Part shown: positions 1-5,567 of the stretch, piece after piece
Numbering within the stretch: the first letter of the stretch is position 1
How the letters are laid out: every line of letters starts with the position of its first letter
From: JBAYHA01 sp041666425
Lineage (GTDB): Bacteria > Patescibacteriota > Patescibacteriia > UBA11705 > JABHMO01
Direction of reading: 5' to 3'
Assembly (NCBI GenBank): GCA_041666425.1
Contig: JBAYHA010000035.1
Span: 1 to 10,654, forward strand
Length of the DNA stretch: 10,654 nt
Notes under the pieces: model-generated
Database searches by the model: none
Seen by the model: the letters and a program-made list of their open reading frames with translations, nothing else
What the model was told of the DNA's origin: nothing
Position numbers and translations under genes: made by a program

Positions 1-297
1 AAAATCAACTTTTTTGGGATTTCCGAGCGCAGTCATCCACATTATACCATTATAAACAAACATGAGCAACGTAATTGAACCAATTATCCCCATAACCGCC
101 ATCAAAATATTATTGGCGATTTTGTTAGGATCGGTTTCACTAACCATATCACCTTCCGCTTGACTGGTAATAACCGCATCAACTTTTTTTTGGGCCTCGG
201 TAATCGCAGAATTAACTCCCGCCGAGCAATATGGGGAGGCAAGAACAAAAAACAATCCAACCACCAACACTATTTTTTTTATATATTTGACATTCAT
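1..297 (-). CDS. Pilin-like VirB2/TrbC-family membrane protein, 3' end cut by window
   Basis: Ninety-nine codons read from an ATG at 295-297 and run off the left edge with no stop. The N-terminus is basic (MNVKYIKK), followed by a hydrophobic stretch at about residues 9-22 that ends in a plausible signal-peptidase site (C-S-A, residues 24-26). A short polar segment follows, then a membrane helix from about residue 60 containing G-S-I-T-L-L-M-F-V-Y-N-G, then the cytoplasmic turn A-L-G-N-P-K-K-V. The same pattern (GSIxLLxFVYxG, then xxGNxxK[IV]) is in the next gene upstream, so the two are paralogues. This layout matches the small pilin subunits of type IV secretion/conjugation systems (VirB2/TrbC). 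It starts 9 nt after the upstream pilin stop and has no convincing Shine-Dalgarno, suggesting co-transcription. Family assignment rests on topology and motif, not on an alignment search. Confidence 0.8.
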   Translation of the reverse strand, partial: MNVKYIKKIVLVVGLFFVLASPYCSAGVNSAITEAQKKVDAVITSQAEGDMVSETDPNKIANNILMAVMGIIGSITLLMFVYNGIMWMTALGNPKKVDF

Positions 298-306
298 AAA
301 AACACT

Positions 307-726
307 TTATGCTCCGGCCAAAACACCAAGGCCGATTTTGACTATTGCGCCAGCAAAAATCACCAAGATAAGACCGGTCACCGCAAGAGATATCATTTTT
401 TTTGCTTCTGCAATTTTGGTGCTATTACCTTGGGAAATAACCATCTTGAATCCCGCATAAACAAAAGCCAACAAAGCGATTGACCCTGTTGCGCCAAGAA
501 TAATTTGCGCCAAGTTGGAAATTAATTCTTCCACTGCCGACAAATCACATTCGCCCGGACCGACAAGCGCATCCCCTTGACATTTTGAGGGCACCAATGG
601 CTTCCAGGTCCAGGCTGCCTGAATATAATTAACTTGCCAGAAAAAAAATAAAACAAAAACGAAAAAAATTACGCTTATTTTCTTTTTTGTTTTGCCAATT
701 ACCCATTTTTGTTTTGGTTCTTTCAT
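307..726 (-). CDS. Pilin-like VirB2/TrbC-family membrane protein
   Basis: A 139-aa protein with a lysine-rich N-terminus, a hydrophobic signal segment (about residues 17-35) and a possible cleavage after Ala37 or Ala38. A short extracytoplasmic part carries two cysteines (C49, C60), which could form a disulfide. Two membrane helices follow, at about residues 76-97 (GSIALLAFVYAG) and 112-135, joined by a positively charged loop with GNSTKIAEAKK. This is the classic VirB2/TrbC pilin layout, as found in type IV secretion-like clusters of Patescibacteria. It lies 21 nt after the solute-binding lipoprotein and 9 nt before the partial paralogue. The start at 724-726 is favoured because an extended -10 box sits 7 nt upstream, which would give a leaderless mRNA. 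No VirB4/VirD4 ATPase is visible in the window, so function in secretion, adhesion or DNA uptake is not decided here. Confidence 0.85.
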   Translation of the reverse strand: MKEPKQKWVIGKTKKKISVIFFVFVLFFFWQVNYIQAAWTWKPLVPSKCQGDALVGPGECDLSAVEELISNLAQIILGATGSIALLAFVYAGFKMVISQGNSTKIAEAKKMISLAVTGLILVIFAGAIVKIGLGVLAGA

Positions 727-733
727 GATTTAA

Positions 734-742
734 ATTATAGCA
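734..742 (-). promoter_or_regulatory. Extended -10 promoter of the pilin gene (leaderless)
   Basis: On the minus strand the sequence TGC-TATAAT is a perfect extended -10 element. Its last base is 7 nt from the pilin ATG, so transcription should begin at or within a base or two of the start codon. No good -35 box lies 17 nt upstream, as is usual for extended -10 promoters. It overlaps the end of the solute-binding gene only in its upstream region. Confidence 0.6.
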
Positions 743-747
743 AATTT

Positions 748-2175
748 CTATGGCTTCGCATAAATTGAATAATTAACTTTGTCCACAGCGCTGTTAATCG
801 CTTCGACCGGTTCCTCAACTCGTCCCAAAAGAACATCCTCCACCATGTTGGCAAAAGCTTCTTCGGCCAAGGCACTGTCGTAACCGTGATACCAACTGCG
901 TGCGGTTAACAACTGCTCGGCGGACGGTCCCAAAATTTCATCAGCCAAAGCTTTGTTTATCAATTTTGTGGAACGTAACGCCGGTAATTTTTTGTTGACA
1001 GTCAAATATGTTTCAATGTTAGATTCTTCTGTCGCAAATTGCAAAAAATCCCAAGCATAGTTGGCGTTTTTGCTTTTTTTGGAAACCGTTTCCACCCAAT
1101 AATTCGCATAATTGGCTTTTTGATTTTCTCCCCCGACCTGCGGAACTTTGGCAATTCCCAAATTTAATTTTGGCGACTGCGCCTTTATCAAATTATAATG
1201 ATACATATAGCCAAAAAAATAACCGACTTGTCCCTTTATAAAAGATTCAAAAGAATTCGGCTTTTGGTCATTCCAACAATAAGTGGTATTGCTTGGCGAA
1301 GCAAATTGCAAATAATAATTCAACGCATTCAAGCCGGGCAAAACCTCCAAGTCCGGCAAACTGGATGGAATTTTGTTAAAGGCGGCATTACCATTACTGT
1401 CAGTCATCGGTGTCAAATTTTGCATCATGAGCAAGGACAAAATATCAAAACTCCGCTCAACATTCTGTGCCGTACCAAGAGCGGTGCCAGAAATCAACAC
1501 TTCTCCTGTCTCGCTATCTATTTTTGTAATTTTTTCCACATCTCTTGCAAAAGGTTCCCAACTGGTCGGCGGTTCGACAATACCCACATTATTCAATAAA
1601 TCACGATTATAATACATTACCAAAGTATCCATCGCCAAAGGAATTCCCCAAACTTTTTCCACCGGTTCCTCGGCATTTTCATCAATCATCACCGCATCCT
1701 TGGCTACAACCTCCAAATACAATTTACGCATTTGCGCCGGAGTCAAAGAATTTCTAGTCAAAAATTCATAAACCTCTTCTTTTTTTACTGTTCCAGTGGT
1801 TTTTTTTATTGGCGTTCTGATAACCGGCACCGGTGGAACTATTTTGCTCTTGTATCTCTTGAGCCAAGTATTGTGTAAAGTTAAAATGTCCGGTCCCCGA
1901 TCTTCGGCCAAAGCTTCCAATAAAGCATTCTCATATTCAGCATAGCGAAATTTTTTGTATTCAATACTGACATTCGGATGAATTGCCGTATAAGCGTTAA
2001 TTAGATTTTCTACATTATCTTCGTTTTCCCAAACACTCCACCAAACCAACTCTATTGGTTTATAAGCTGTTCTTGCCGTTGAATCTCCACCTTTTGTACA
2101 GCCGGAAAAAGAAAACAGACAAGCGAAACTTAAAAAGCTCACCAATACTTTTTTTATAATTTTTCGTGAAACCAT
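748..2175 (-). CDS. ABC-type extracellular solute-binding lipoprotein (family 1)
   Basis: A 475-aa protein with a lipoprotein signal: basic MVSRKIIKK, a hydrophobic core, and a lipobox F-S-G-C with the lipidated cysteine at residue 26. The mature part begins with the beta-strand and helix typical of family-1 binding proteins (LVWWSVWEN, then NLINAYTAIHPNVSIEYKKF), continues with GPDILTLHNTWL, and later has GIPLAMDTLVMYYNRDLL and WDFLQFATEESN. These are hallmark positions of MalE/UgpB-like sugar-binding proteins. It should be anchored to the membrane and bind an oligosaccharide-like or other small ligand. Length (475) is normal for the family. Permease and ATPase genes that would complete an importer are not in the window; the next genes are pilins. 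The gene ends in TAG and has no Shine-Dalgarno; the leader just before the ATG is A-rich. Confidence 0.9.
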   Translation of the reverse strand: MVSRKIIKKVLVSFLSFACLFSFSGCTKGGDSTARTAYKPIELVWWSVWENEDNVENLINAYTAIHPNVSIEYKKFRYAEYENALLEALAEDRGPDILTLHNTWLKRYKSKIVPPVPVIRTPIKKTTGTVKKEEVYEFLTRNSLTPAQMRKLYLEVVAKDAVMIDENAEEPVEKVWGIPLAMDTLVMYYNRDLLNNVGIVEPPTSWEPFARDVEKITKIDSETGEVLISGTALGTAQNVERSFDILSLLMMQNLTPMTDSNGNAAFNKIPSSLPDLEVLPGLNALNYYLQFASPSNTTYCWNDQKPNSFESFIKGQVGYFFGYMYHYNLIKAQSPKLNLGIAKVPQVGGENQKANYANYWVETVSKKSKNANYAWDFLQFATEESNIETYLTVNKKLPALRSTKLINKALADEILGPSAEQLLTARSWYHGYDSALAEEAFANMVEDVLLGRVEEPVEAINSAVDKVNYSIYAKP

Positions 2176-2203
2176 ATTTTTGTTTTTATTTTTCTACTAA
2201 TTA

Positions 2204-2209
2204 ATACTA
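2204..2209 (-). promoter_or_regulatory. Possible -10 box of the solute-binding gene
   Basis: TAGTAT on the minus strand lies 28 nt upstream of the ATG at 2175, in the AT-rich gap after the octamer array. No clear -35 hexamer is found at 17 nt, so this is a weak call based on the -10 match alone. Confidence 0.3.
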
Positions 2210-2226
2210 CGAATTTAAATTGTTCC

Positions 2227-2356
2227 CTTTGCTCAGTTGCTTGCCCTTCCGTAGCTCGCAGAGCGAAGGAGGGCTCAGTTACTTCATTGCTCCGTTGCTC
2301 CGTTGCTCAATTGCTCAGTTGCTCATTTGCTCAGTTGCTCTGTTGCTCTGTTGCTC
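2227..2356. repeat. Octanucleotide tandem array (NNTTGCTC), interrupted by a hairpin
   Basis: Nine contiguous 8-bp units of the form NNTTGCTC run from 2285 to 2356, with the first two bases varying (ca, cg, cg, aa, ag, at, ag, tg, tg). Further units lie to the left: 2227-2234, 2235-2242 (agttgctt) and 2277-2284 (agttactt). The run abuts the galU stop codon at 2357. A unit of 8 cannot keep a reading frame, so the array is non-coding. It occupies the galU 3' flank and the region upstream of the solute-binding gene. Function unknown. Confidence 0.9.
2243..2274. repeat. Imperfect hairpin element inside the octamer array
   Basis: A GC-rich segment breaks the octamer register. Its core is a perfect GCTC-GCA-GAGC stem-loop (2254-2264), extended outward by CCTTCC pairing with GGAGG (one T-G wobble) across two mismatches. 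The break in register (about 26 extra bases, not a multiple of 8) suggests the hairpin was inserted into a pre-existing array. It has no T-run on either side, so it is not a standard intrinsic terminator. Confidence 0.6.
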
Positions 2357-3232
2357 CTAAACCTCCAATCCCCGCAAATATTTTTTAAACTCTTTTTTTA
2401 AATCAGGACGACGCAAAGCCAATTCGATATTCGCTCGTAAATATCCCAACTTACTACCGGTGTCATAATAAATGCCATCAATTTTTTTGGCATAAATAGT
2501 CCTATTTTTCATCAATTTGAAAATTCCATCAACCAACCACAACTCTCCGCCCTTGCCCAGTTTGGTTTTTTCCAAAGCTTCAAAAATATCCGGTGTCAAA
2601 ATAAATCCACCCAGCGAAGCCAACGTCGACGGTGTCTGTTTTGGCCCGGGTTTTTCGACTAAATTTTTTACTTGAAAAATATCTTTTTCGACTTGCAAAC
2701 CATCGATAATTCCATATTTGGCCGTATCCTCACGCGAAACTTCATAGCCGGTCAAAACCGGATCCCCATATTTTTCATAAACATCCATCAACTGGCGAAG
2801 CTGTGGTTTTTTGCTGGTATAAAAAAACTCATCACCCCACATCACCGCAAACGGTTCATCTTTGTCAATCAAGTGCTTGGCGCAAAGAATCGGTGTGCCG
2901 TTACCATAAGGACCTTTCTGCCGGACATAAATAAAATTGGCCATGTCCGCGATATTTTTTATTTGTTCGCGCAGTTCGTCTTTGCCAGCTTTTTTCAAAA
3001 AATTCTGCAACTCATAATTGTAGCTAAAATGATCTTCTACCGCTCTTTTGCCACTGCCGGTTACCAAAATAATCGTTTCAATTCCCGATTTTACCGCGTC
3101 TTCAACAACATATTGCACAATTGGCTTGTCAACCACCGGCAACATTTCTTTTGGCTGGGCTTTTGTCGCCGGCAAAAATCTGGTGCCATATCCGGCTACC
3201 GGAATAATTAATTTTTTTATTTTATTCGCCAT
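2357..3232 (-). CDS. galU: UTP-glucose-1-phosphate uridylyltransferase
   Basis: A 291-aa cytoplasmic nucleotidyltransferase that makes UDP-glucose from UTP and glucose-1-phosphate for surface glycans. The N-terminus carries the nucleotide-binding signature P-V-A-G-Y-G-T-R-F-L-P-A-T-K (residues 11-24) followed by PKEMLP (27-32) and DKPIVQYVVEDA, as in bacterial GalU. G-D-E at 133-135 fits the metal-binding aspartate, VEKP and LGGFILTPDIFE follow, and Y-D-T-G-S-K-L-G-Y-L near the C-terminus matches the canonical Y-D-x-G-S-K-L-G-Y. Length is normal. One variation: the usual Q-x-x-P-x-G-L-G-H-A region reads Q-K-G-P-Y-G-N-G-T-P (residues 105-114). The gene follows the 83-aa membrane protein with a palindrome between them and probably shares its promoter. 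No Shine-Dalgarno is visible upstream of the ATG. The TAG stop touches the octamer array. Confidence 0.95.
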   Translation of the reverse strand: MANKIKKLIIPVAGYGTRFLPATKAQPKEMLPVVDKPIVQYVVEDAVKSGIETIILVTGSGKRAVEDHFSYNYELQNFLKKAGKDELREQIKNIADMANFIYVRQKGPYGNGTPILCAKHLIDKDEPFAVMWGDEFFYTSKKPQLRQLMDVYEKYGDPVLTGYEVSREDTAKYGIIDGLQVEKDIFQVKNLVEKPGPKQTPSTLASLGGFILTPDIFEALEKTKLGKGGELWLVDGIFKLMKNRTIYAKKIDGIYYDTGSKLGYLRANIELALRRPDLKKEFKKYLRGLEV

Positions 3233-3239
3233 AAAATTT

Positions 3240-3280
3240 AATAATGTACGGGTCGAACATTGTTCGCCCCCTACATTATT
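3240..3280. repeat. 41-bp imperfect palindrome upstream of galU
   Basis: Two 19-nt arms (3240-3258 and 3262-3280) flank a 3-nt centre and pair at 17 of 19 positions. The inner core, GTTCGCCCCCTAC, resembles the core of the palindrome at 5994-6039. The element starts 7 nt before the galU ATG and its right arm supplies the TAA of the 83-aa gene. There is no T-run, so it would form a strong hairpin in the intercistronic mRNA rather than a standard terminator. It may be a REP- or MITE-like element. Confidence 0.8.
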
Positions 3281-3527
3281 TTATTCGCAAAAACTTCTTG
3301 ATCCGATGCAATTTGATCGCATATCGAATAAAAATCAACATAAAATACAAATTCAAGGCCGCAAAAATCACAAAGAAAATCGCCACGAGAATAAACAAAG
3401 TCTGAGGATAAATCAAAATCAAAATTCCCATAGTCAACCAAACTATCGCCTGTAAAACAAAATAAACAATAAACCAAATTATGGTATTACGGACACTTTG
3501 ATGAAACTGTTCTAGAAAATTAAACAT
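3276..3527 (-). CDS. Small two-helix membrane protein, unknown function
   Basis: An 83-aa protein with a short polar N-terminus (MFNFLEQFHQSVRN), two long hydrophobic helices at about residues 15-39 and 43-67, and a basic tail (KLHRIKKFLRIK) that should stay in the cytoplasm. I do not recognise a family; the composition (F, I, L, V, W, Y rich) fits an inner-membrane hairpin protein. It is the first gene before galU on the same strand, so a role linked to envelope polysaccharide is possible but not shown. The leader directly upstream of the ATG (AAAACAAAAAT) is identical to that of the solute-binding lipoprotein, and no Shine-Dalgarno is present. The stop codon lies inside the palindrome at 3240-3280, so insertion of that element may have set the C-terminus. 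A shifted overlapping frame on the same strand has no support. Confidence 0.7.
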   Translation of the reverse strand: MFNFLEQFHQSVRNTIIWFIVYFVLQAIVWLTMGILILIYPQTLFILVAIFFVIFAALNLYFMLIFIRYAIKLHRIKKFLRIK

Positions 3528-3586
3528 ATTTTTGTTTTTGCAAACACAAAATCGCGTTGCTTTTTTTAATTTTTATTTTCAAATAA

Positions 3587-3595
3587 ATTATACCA
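3587..3595 (-). promoter_or_regulatory. Extended -10 promoter for the 83-aa gene and galU
   Basis: TGG-TATAAT on the minus strand is a perfect extended -10 element 59 nt upstream of the 83-aa ATG; no good -35 box accompanies it. The start would give a leader of roughly 53 nt. It is the only good promoter between the terminator at 3611-3643 and galU. Confidence 0.55.
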
Positions 3596-3610
3596 CGTTT
3601 TTTCCAAAAT

Positions 3611-3643
3611 AAAAAAACGGAAAAACCAAATACGGTTTTGCCG
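3611..3643 (-). terminator. Intrinsic terminator of the 249-aa membrane protein gene
   Basis: Read on the minus strand, CGGCAAAACC and GGTTTTTCCG pair around a 6-nt loop with one C-T mismatch and are followed by seven Ts (3611-3617). It lies 28 nt past the TAG of the upstream gene. Confidence 0.75.
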
Positions 3644-3671
3644 ACTATAATTTCATGAAAACTAATTCGTT

Positions 3672-4421
3672 CTATTTCGCACTCACATTCGAATTCGAAT
3701 TCGTAACTATAACCTCTTTCAATTCATAGTTTTCCGTTATTGGAAAATTTTCCAACAAACAGTCTCGCAAATTCTTTTTCACAAGCTCGGATAAATCTTG
3801 TATCAAAACTTTCATTTCTTTTTGAGAACAAATTGTCATTGTCTCAGAAAAAGCCCCCCTCAACAAATCATCCACCTCCAATGACTTCCCCCAACCATCC
3901 GTTGCCAAACACTCTTTGTATTTTTCCGGCAAAACTTCATACTGCAAAAGCAACCACAAATTGGCACCCTCAATTTTGTCAGAATTAAAACTATAATTTT
4001 TTCGACAGCCTATCACTCTTTCATAGACAAGCGGATTAACAAACGATGAATCATATTCTTTCATTCCCTCGGGCAAAACACTGTTTTCCTCCAACTTATA
4101 AAATCGTTCGCCCGTTTCCCGATCAACAAGGACCACAGCATACCCATTATTAGAATCAACCAAAAAAACTTGAAAAAAAACCATCACGACCACAGAAAAC
4201 AAAGAAATGAAAAAAAACTTTCTGTTAACTCTTTCCGTTTTTGAACCAGCAAGAAAAAACAACGCCAATACTGTCAAAATCCAGCCAATAAAAATACCAA
4301 TCATAGATATCCTAGTGACAGAAAAACCAAAACAACCCAAAATAATTGGAGTTAAAAATAATGGAACAAAACCACAAGACAAAACCCACACAAAATGAAC
4401 ACCTGATTTTTTGTTTTCCAT
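3672..4421 (-). CDS. Three-helix membrane protein with SPFH-like soluble domain (paralogue A)
   Basis: A 249-aa protein. The start at 4419-4421 is chosen over an upstream ATG at 4448 because GAGGAG (4428-4433) lies 6 nt before it. Three hydrophobic helices are seen at about residues 8-32, 37-58 and 66-88, followed by a soluble domain opening with G-Y-A-V-V-L-V-D-R-E-T-G-E-R-F-Y-K and then F-V-N-P-L. The protein at 9136-10353 has the same three helices and G-V-F-L-I-D-R-D-T-H-E-A-E-F-Y-K...VNPF, so the two look homologous. The C-terminal part (LRGAFSE, then KEMKVLIQDLSELVKKNL, then ELKEVIV) recalls the end of a prohibitin/stomatin (SPFH) domain, where a helix precedes a final beta-strand. That family assignment is inference. 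The soluble domain probably starts on the extracytoplasmic side if the N-terminus is inside. The gene is divergent from the Nudix gene and ends at its own terminator. Confidence 0.75.
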   Translation of the reverse strand: MENKKSGVHFVWVLSCGFVPLFLTPIILGCFGFSVTRISMIGIFIGWILTVLALFFLAGSKTERVNRKFFFISLFSVVVMVFFQVFLVDSNNGYAVVLVDRETGERFYKLEENSVLPEGMKEYDSSFVNPLVYERVIGCRKNYSFNSDKIEGANLWLLLQYEVLPEKYKECLATDGWGKSLEVDDLLRGAFSETMTICSQKEMKVLIQDLSELVKKNLRDCLLENFPITENYELKEVIVTNSNSNVSAK

Positions 4422-4427
4422 GAATAA

Positions 4428-4433
4428 CTCCTC
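4428..4433 (-). promoter_or_regulatory. Shine-Dalgarno that fixes the start at 4421
   Basis: GAGGAG on the minus strand lies 6 nt upstream of the ATG at 4419-4421. It would be inside the coding sequence if the ATG at 4446-4448 were used, which argues for the shorter 249-aa product. Confidence 0.8.
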
Positions 4434-4504
4434 AATTAAAGTTTGCATCTTATGAAAAAAGATACCCCAAACTATTTCAACGAACCAAAACTTATTTTAG
4501 CGCA

Positions 4505-4533
4505 ATTTTAGCGCAAATTCATCTCTTTGTCAA
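4505..4533 (-). promoter_or_regulatory. Promoter of the 249-aa membrane protein gene
   Basis: TTGACA (4528-4533) and TAAAAT (4505-4510) are separated by exactly 17 nt on the minus strand. A second TAAAAT follows, within a direct repeat of ttttagcgcaa. The predicted leader is about 75 nt. The -35 box is back-to-back with that of the Nudix promoter. Confidence 0.75.
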
Positions 4534-4542
4534 GGTCTTGAC
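4529..4542. promoter_or_regulatory. Palindrome joining two divergent -35 boxes (candidate operator)
   Basis: GTCAAG-GT-CTTGAC is a perfect inverted repeat with 6-bp arms. The left arm is part of the minus-strand TTGACA and the right arm part of the plus-strand TTGACT, only 4 bp apart. Two RNA polymerases could hardly occupy both promoters at once, and a dimeric regulator could cover both. Part of the symmetry is automatic when two TTGAC boxes face apart, so operator function is inference. Confidence 0.4.
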
Positions 4543-4566
4543 TTTTTATTTTATTTGTGATAAAAA
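4538..4566 (+). promoter_or_regulatory. Promoter of the Nudix gene
   Basis: TTGACT (4538-4543), a 17-nt spacer and TAAAAA (4561-4566) preceded by TGA give a -35 plus an extended -10. The predicted leader is about 60 nt. Confidence 0.6.
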
Positions 4567-4634
4567 TATCTTTCCTGTATGTCTGTAATAACTGAGCAGA
4601 AAAAAACAGAGGTTCTTTCACAAAAGGAGCACAA

Positions 4635-5291
4635 ATGAAAAAAAGATTTCCTTTGTCTTTGACTGTTGATATTTGTTTGATCTCACCAAAAAATGAAATT
4701 TTGCTAATCTCACGCAAAAACCATCCATTTGAGGACAAGTTGGTTCTCCCCAGCGGACATTTTGACACATATATCGAAAATGGTCACTTAACCGGAGATC
4801 CCACTTTTTACCATGCCGCAGTTAGAGAAACTTCTGAAAAAACCGGAGTGCAAATCAATCCTGCTGATTTACAGTTTCTGATGTTTTTGGATGCTTTTGA
4901 TCGAGACCCGCGCCCTGGCACGCGTCGCGTCTCAATTGTTTTTTGGACGCGAGTTTCAGAAGAACAAAAACTCACGGCTCACGCCGGCGATGACGCACTT
5001 TCTTTATGCTGGCGTTCGCTCAAAGGAATTCAAGAATCGGAAATTGGGTTTGACCATTTTGAAGCTATCACCAAACTTCCCCCACATGTTTTTATTTGGG
5101 ATAGAACTCACCATCACTGCCCCGAAATGACCGATTCTCTAGAGTCTCTTACACAAAACAAAGTGGTGCATATTGACAATCTCGTCGATCACAACGCCAC
5201 CATGAATATTGATATCTATAGAAAGCTATCAATGGAACATGTTGGGTTCAAAATCCAATTCTGCCCGTTCTGTGGCCACAAACTTACTTAA
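4635..5291 (+). CDS. Nudix hydrolase with C-terminal zinc-knuckle tail
   Basis: A 218-aa protein. The ATG is fixed by AAAGGAG (4623-4629) 5 nt upstream. Residues 7-27 (LSLTVDICLI...ILLISRK) form the first Nudix strands, LPSGHFD (38-44) the glycine at the start of the box, and R-E-T-S-E-K-T-G-V (64-72) its helix. D-A-F-D-R-D-P-R (86-93) and VSIVFWTRV resemble the ADP-ribose pyrophosphatase-type (COG1051) subgroup. Two oddities: the Gly-to-Arg spacing is 23 residues rather than 14, so the box carries an insertion, and the second glutamate of the EE pair is Lys69. The tail beyond about residue 155 has H-H-H-C (159-162) and F-C-P-F-C-G-H (209-215), a plausible zinc site. It should hydrolyse a nucleoside diphosphate linked to another moiety; the substrate is unknown. 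It is a single-gene unit divergent from the 249-aa membrane protein. Confidence 0.85.
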   Translation: MKKRFPLSLTVDICLISPKNEILLISRKNHPFEDKLVLPSGHFDTYIENGHLTGDPTFYHAAVRETSEKTGVQINPADLQFLMFLDAFDRDPRPGTRRVSIVFWTRVSEEQKLTAHAGDDALSLCWRSLKGIQESEIGFDHFEAITKLPPHVFIWDRTHHHCPEMTDSLESLTQNKVVHIDNLVDHNATMNIDIYRKLSMEHVGFKIQFCPFCGHKLT

Positions 5292-5320
5292 GGAATCTCT
5301 GAAAAAGTCTATTCATCTGC

Positions 5321-5428
5321 TACTTTTAAACTTCTGCTGCAAAGTTAAAAAAGTTCTTCGGCTTATTTTAGCAAATAGGCCTCATCTCTTTTTTAGCTTT
5401 TCGCGACGAAATTATAAAAGTTTCGTTG
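5321..5428 (+). other. Hairpin-rich 3' region of the Nudix gene
   Basis: Between the Nudix stop and its terminator I find three stem-loops: AACTT/AAGTT (outer ACTTTT/AAAAGT) within 5321-5353; GGCTTATTT/AAATAGGCC around a TAGC loop at 5360-5381, paired throughout with one U-G wobble on the plus-strand RNA; and CGACGAAA/TTTCGTTG at 5404-5428 with one wobble. The middle one is followed at 7 nt by a T-run and could be an earlier terminator. No believable gene lies here. It may be a structured 3' UTR or a small RNA. Confidence 0.5.
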
Positions 5429-5467
5429 TAATGCGACTTTATCAGAGCTTCCTTACTATCCAAATTC

Positions 5468-5493
5468 ACTCGCCCACATCGGCGAGTTTTTTT
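5468..5493 (+). terminator. Intrinsic terminator, plus strand
   Basis: ACTCGCC (5468-5474) and GGCGAGT (5481-5487) form a 7-bp stem with a 6-nt loop; a run of seven Ts begins at 5487. It closes the Nudix transcription unit and faces the RRM terminator. Confidence 0.85.
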
Positions 5494-5518
5494 ATTCCAA
5501 AATTATATTAAAAGTTTT

Positions 5519-5552
5519 AAAAAAAACATCGACCGCGCAAGGTCGATGTTTT
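5519..5552 (-). terminator. Intrinsic terminator of the RRM gene
   Basis: A perfect 12-bp stem (5523-5534 with 5541-5552) around a 6-nt loop gives, on the minus strand, AACATCGACC...GGTCGATGTT followed by a run of eight Ts. It lies 15 nt past the TAA and is convergent with the Nudix terminator. Confidence 0.9.
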
Positions 5553-5567
5553 GATATAAGAAAAAAA

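Noticed and set aside
2285..2356. Octamer array as a CRISPR
   Set aside because: Units are 8 bp with no spacers of unique sequence and no cas gene in the window.
2672..3211. Long plus-strand ORF inside galU
   Set aside because: It lies antisense to galU, which has unambiguous family motifs; there is no ribosome site and the composition is not protein-like.
4612..4623. 12-mer gttctttcacaa shared with 10493-10504 in two leaders
   Set aside because: A 12-base match is expected by chance in an AT-rich window of this size, and the surrounding structure differs.
4508..4768. Minus-strand ORF overlapping the Nudix start
   Set aside because: Overlaps the divergent promoters and the N-terminus of a well-supported gene; no ribosome site.
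5209..5511. Plus-strand ORF after the Nudix gene
   Set aside because: It starts inside the Nudix coding sequence in another frame and runs through three hairpins and the terminator; no ribosome site.
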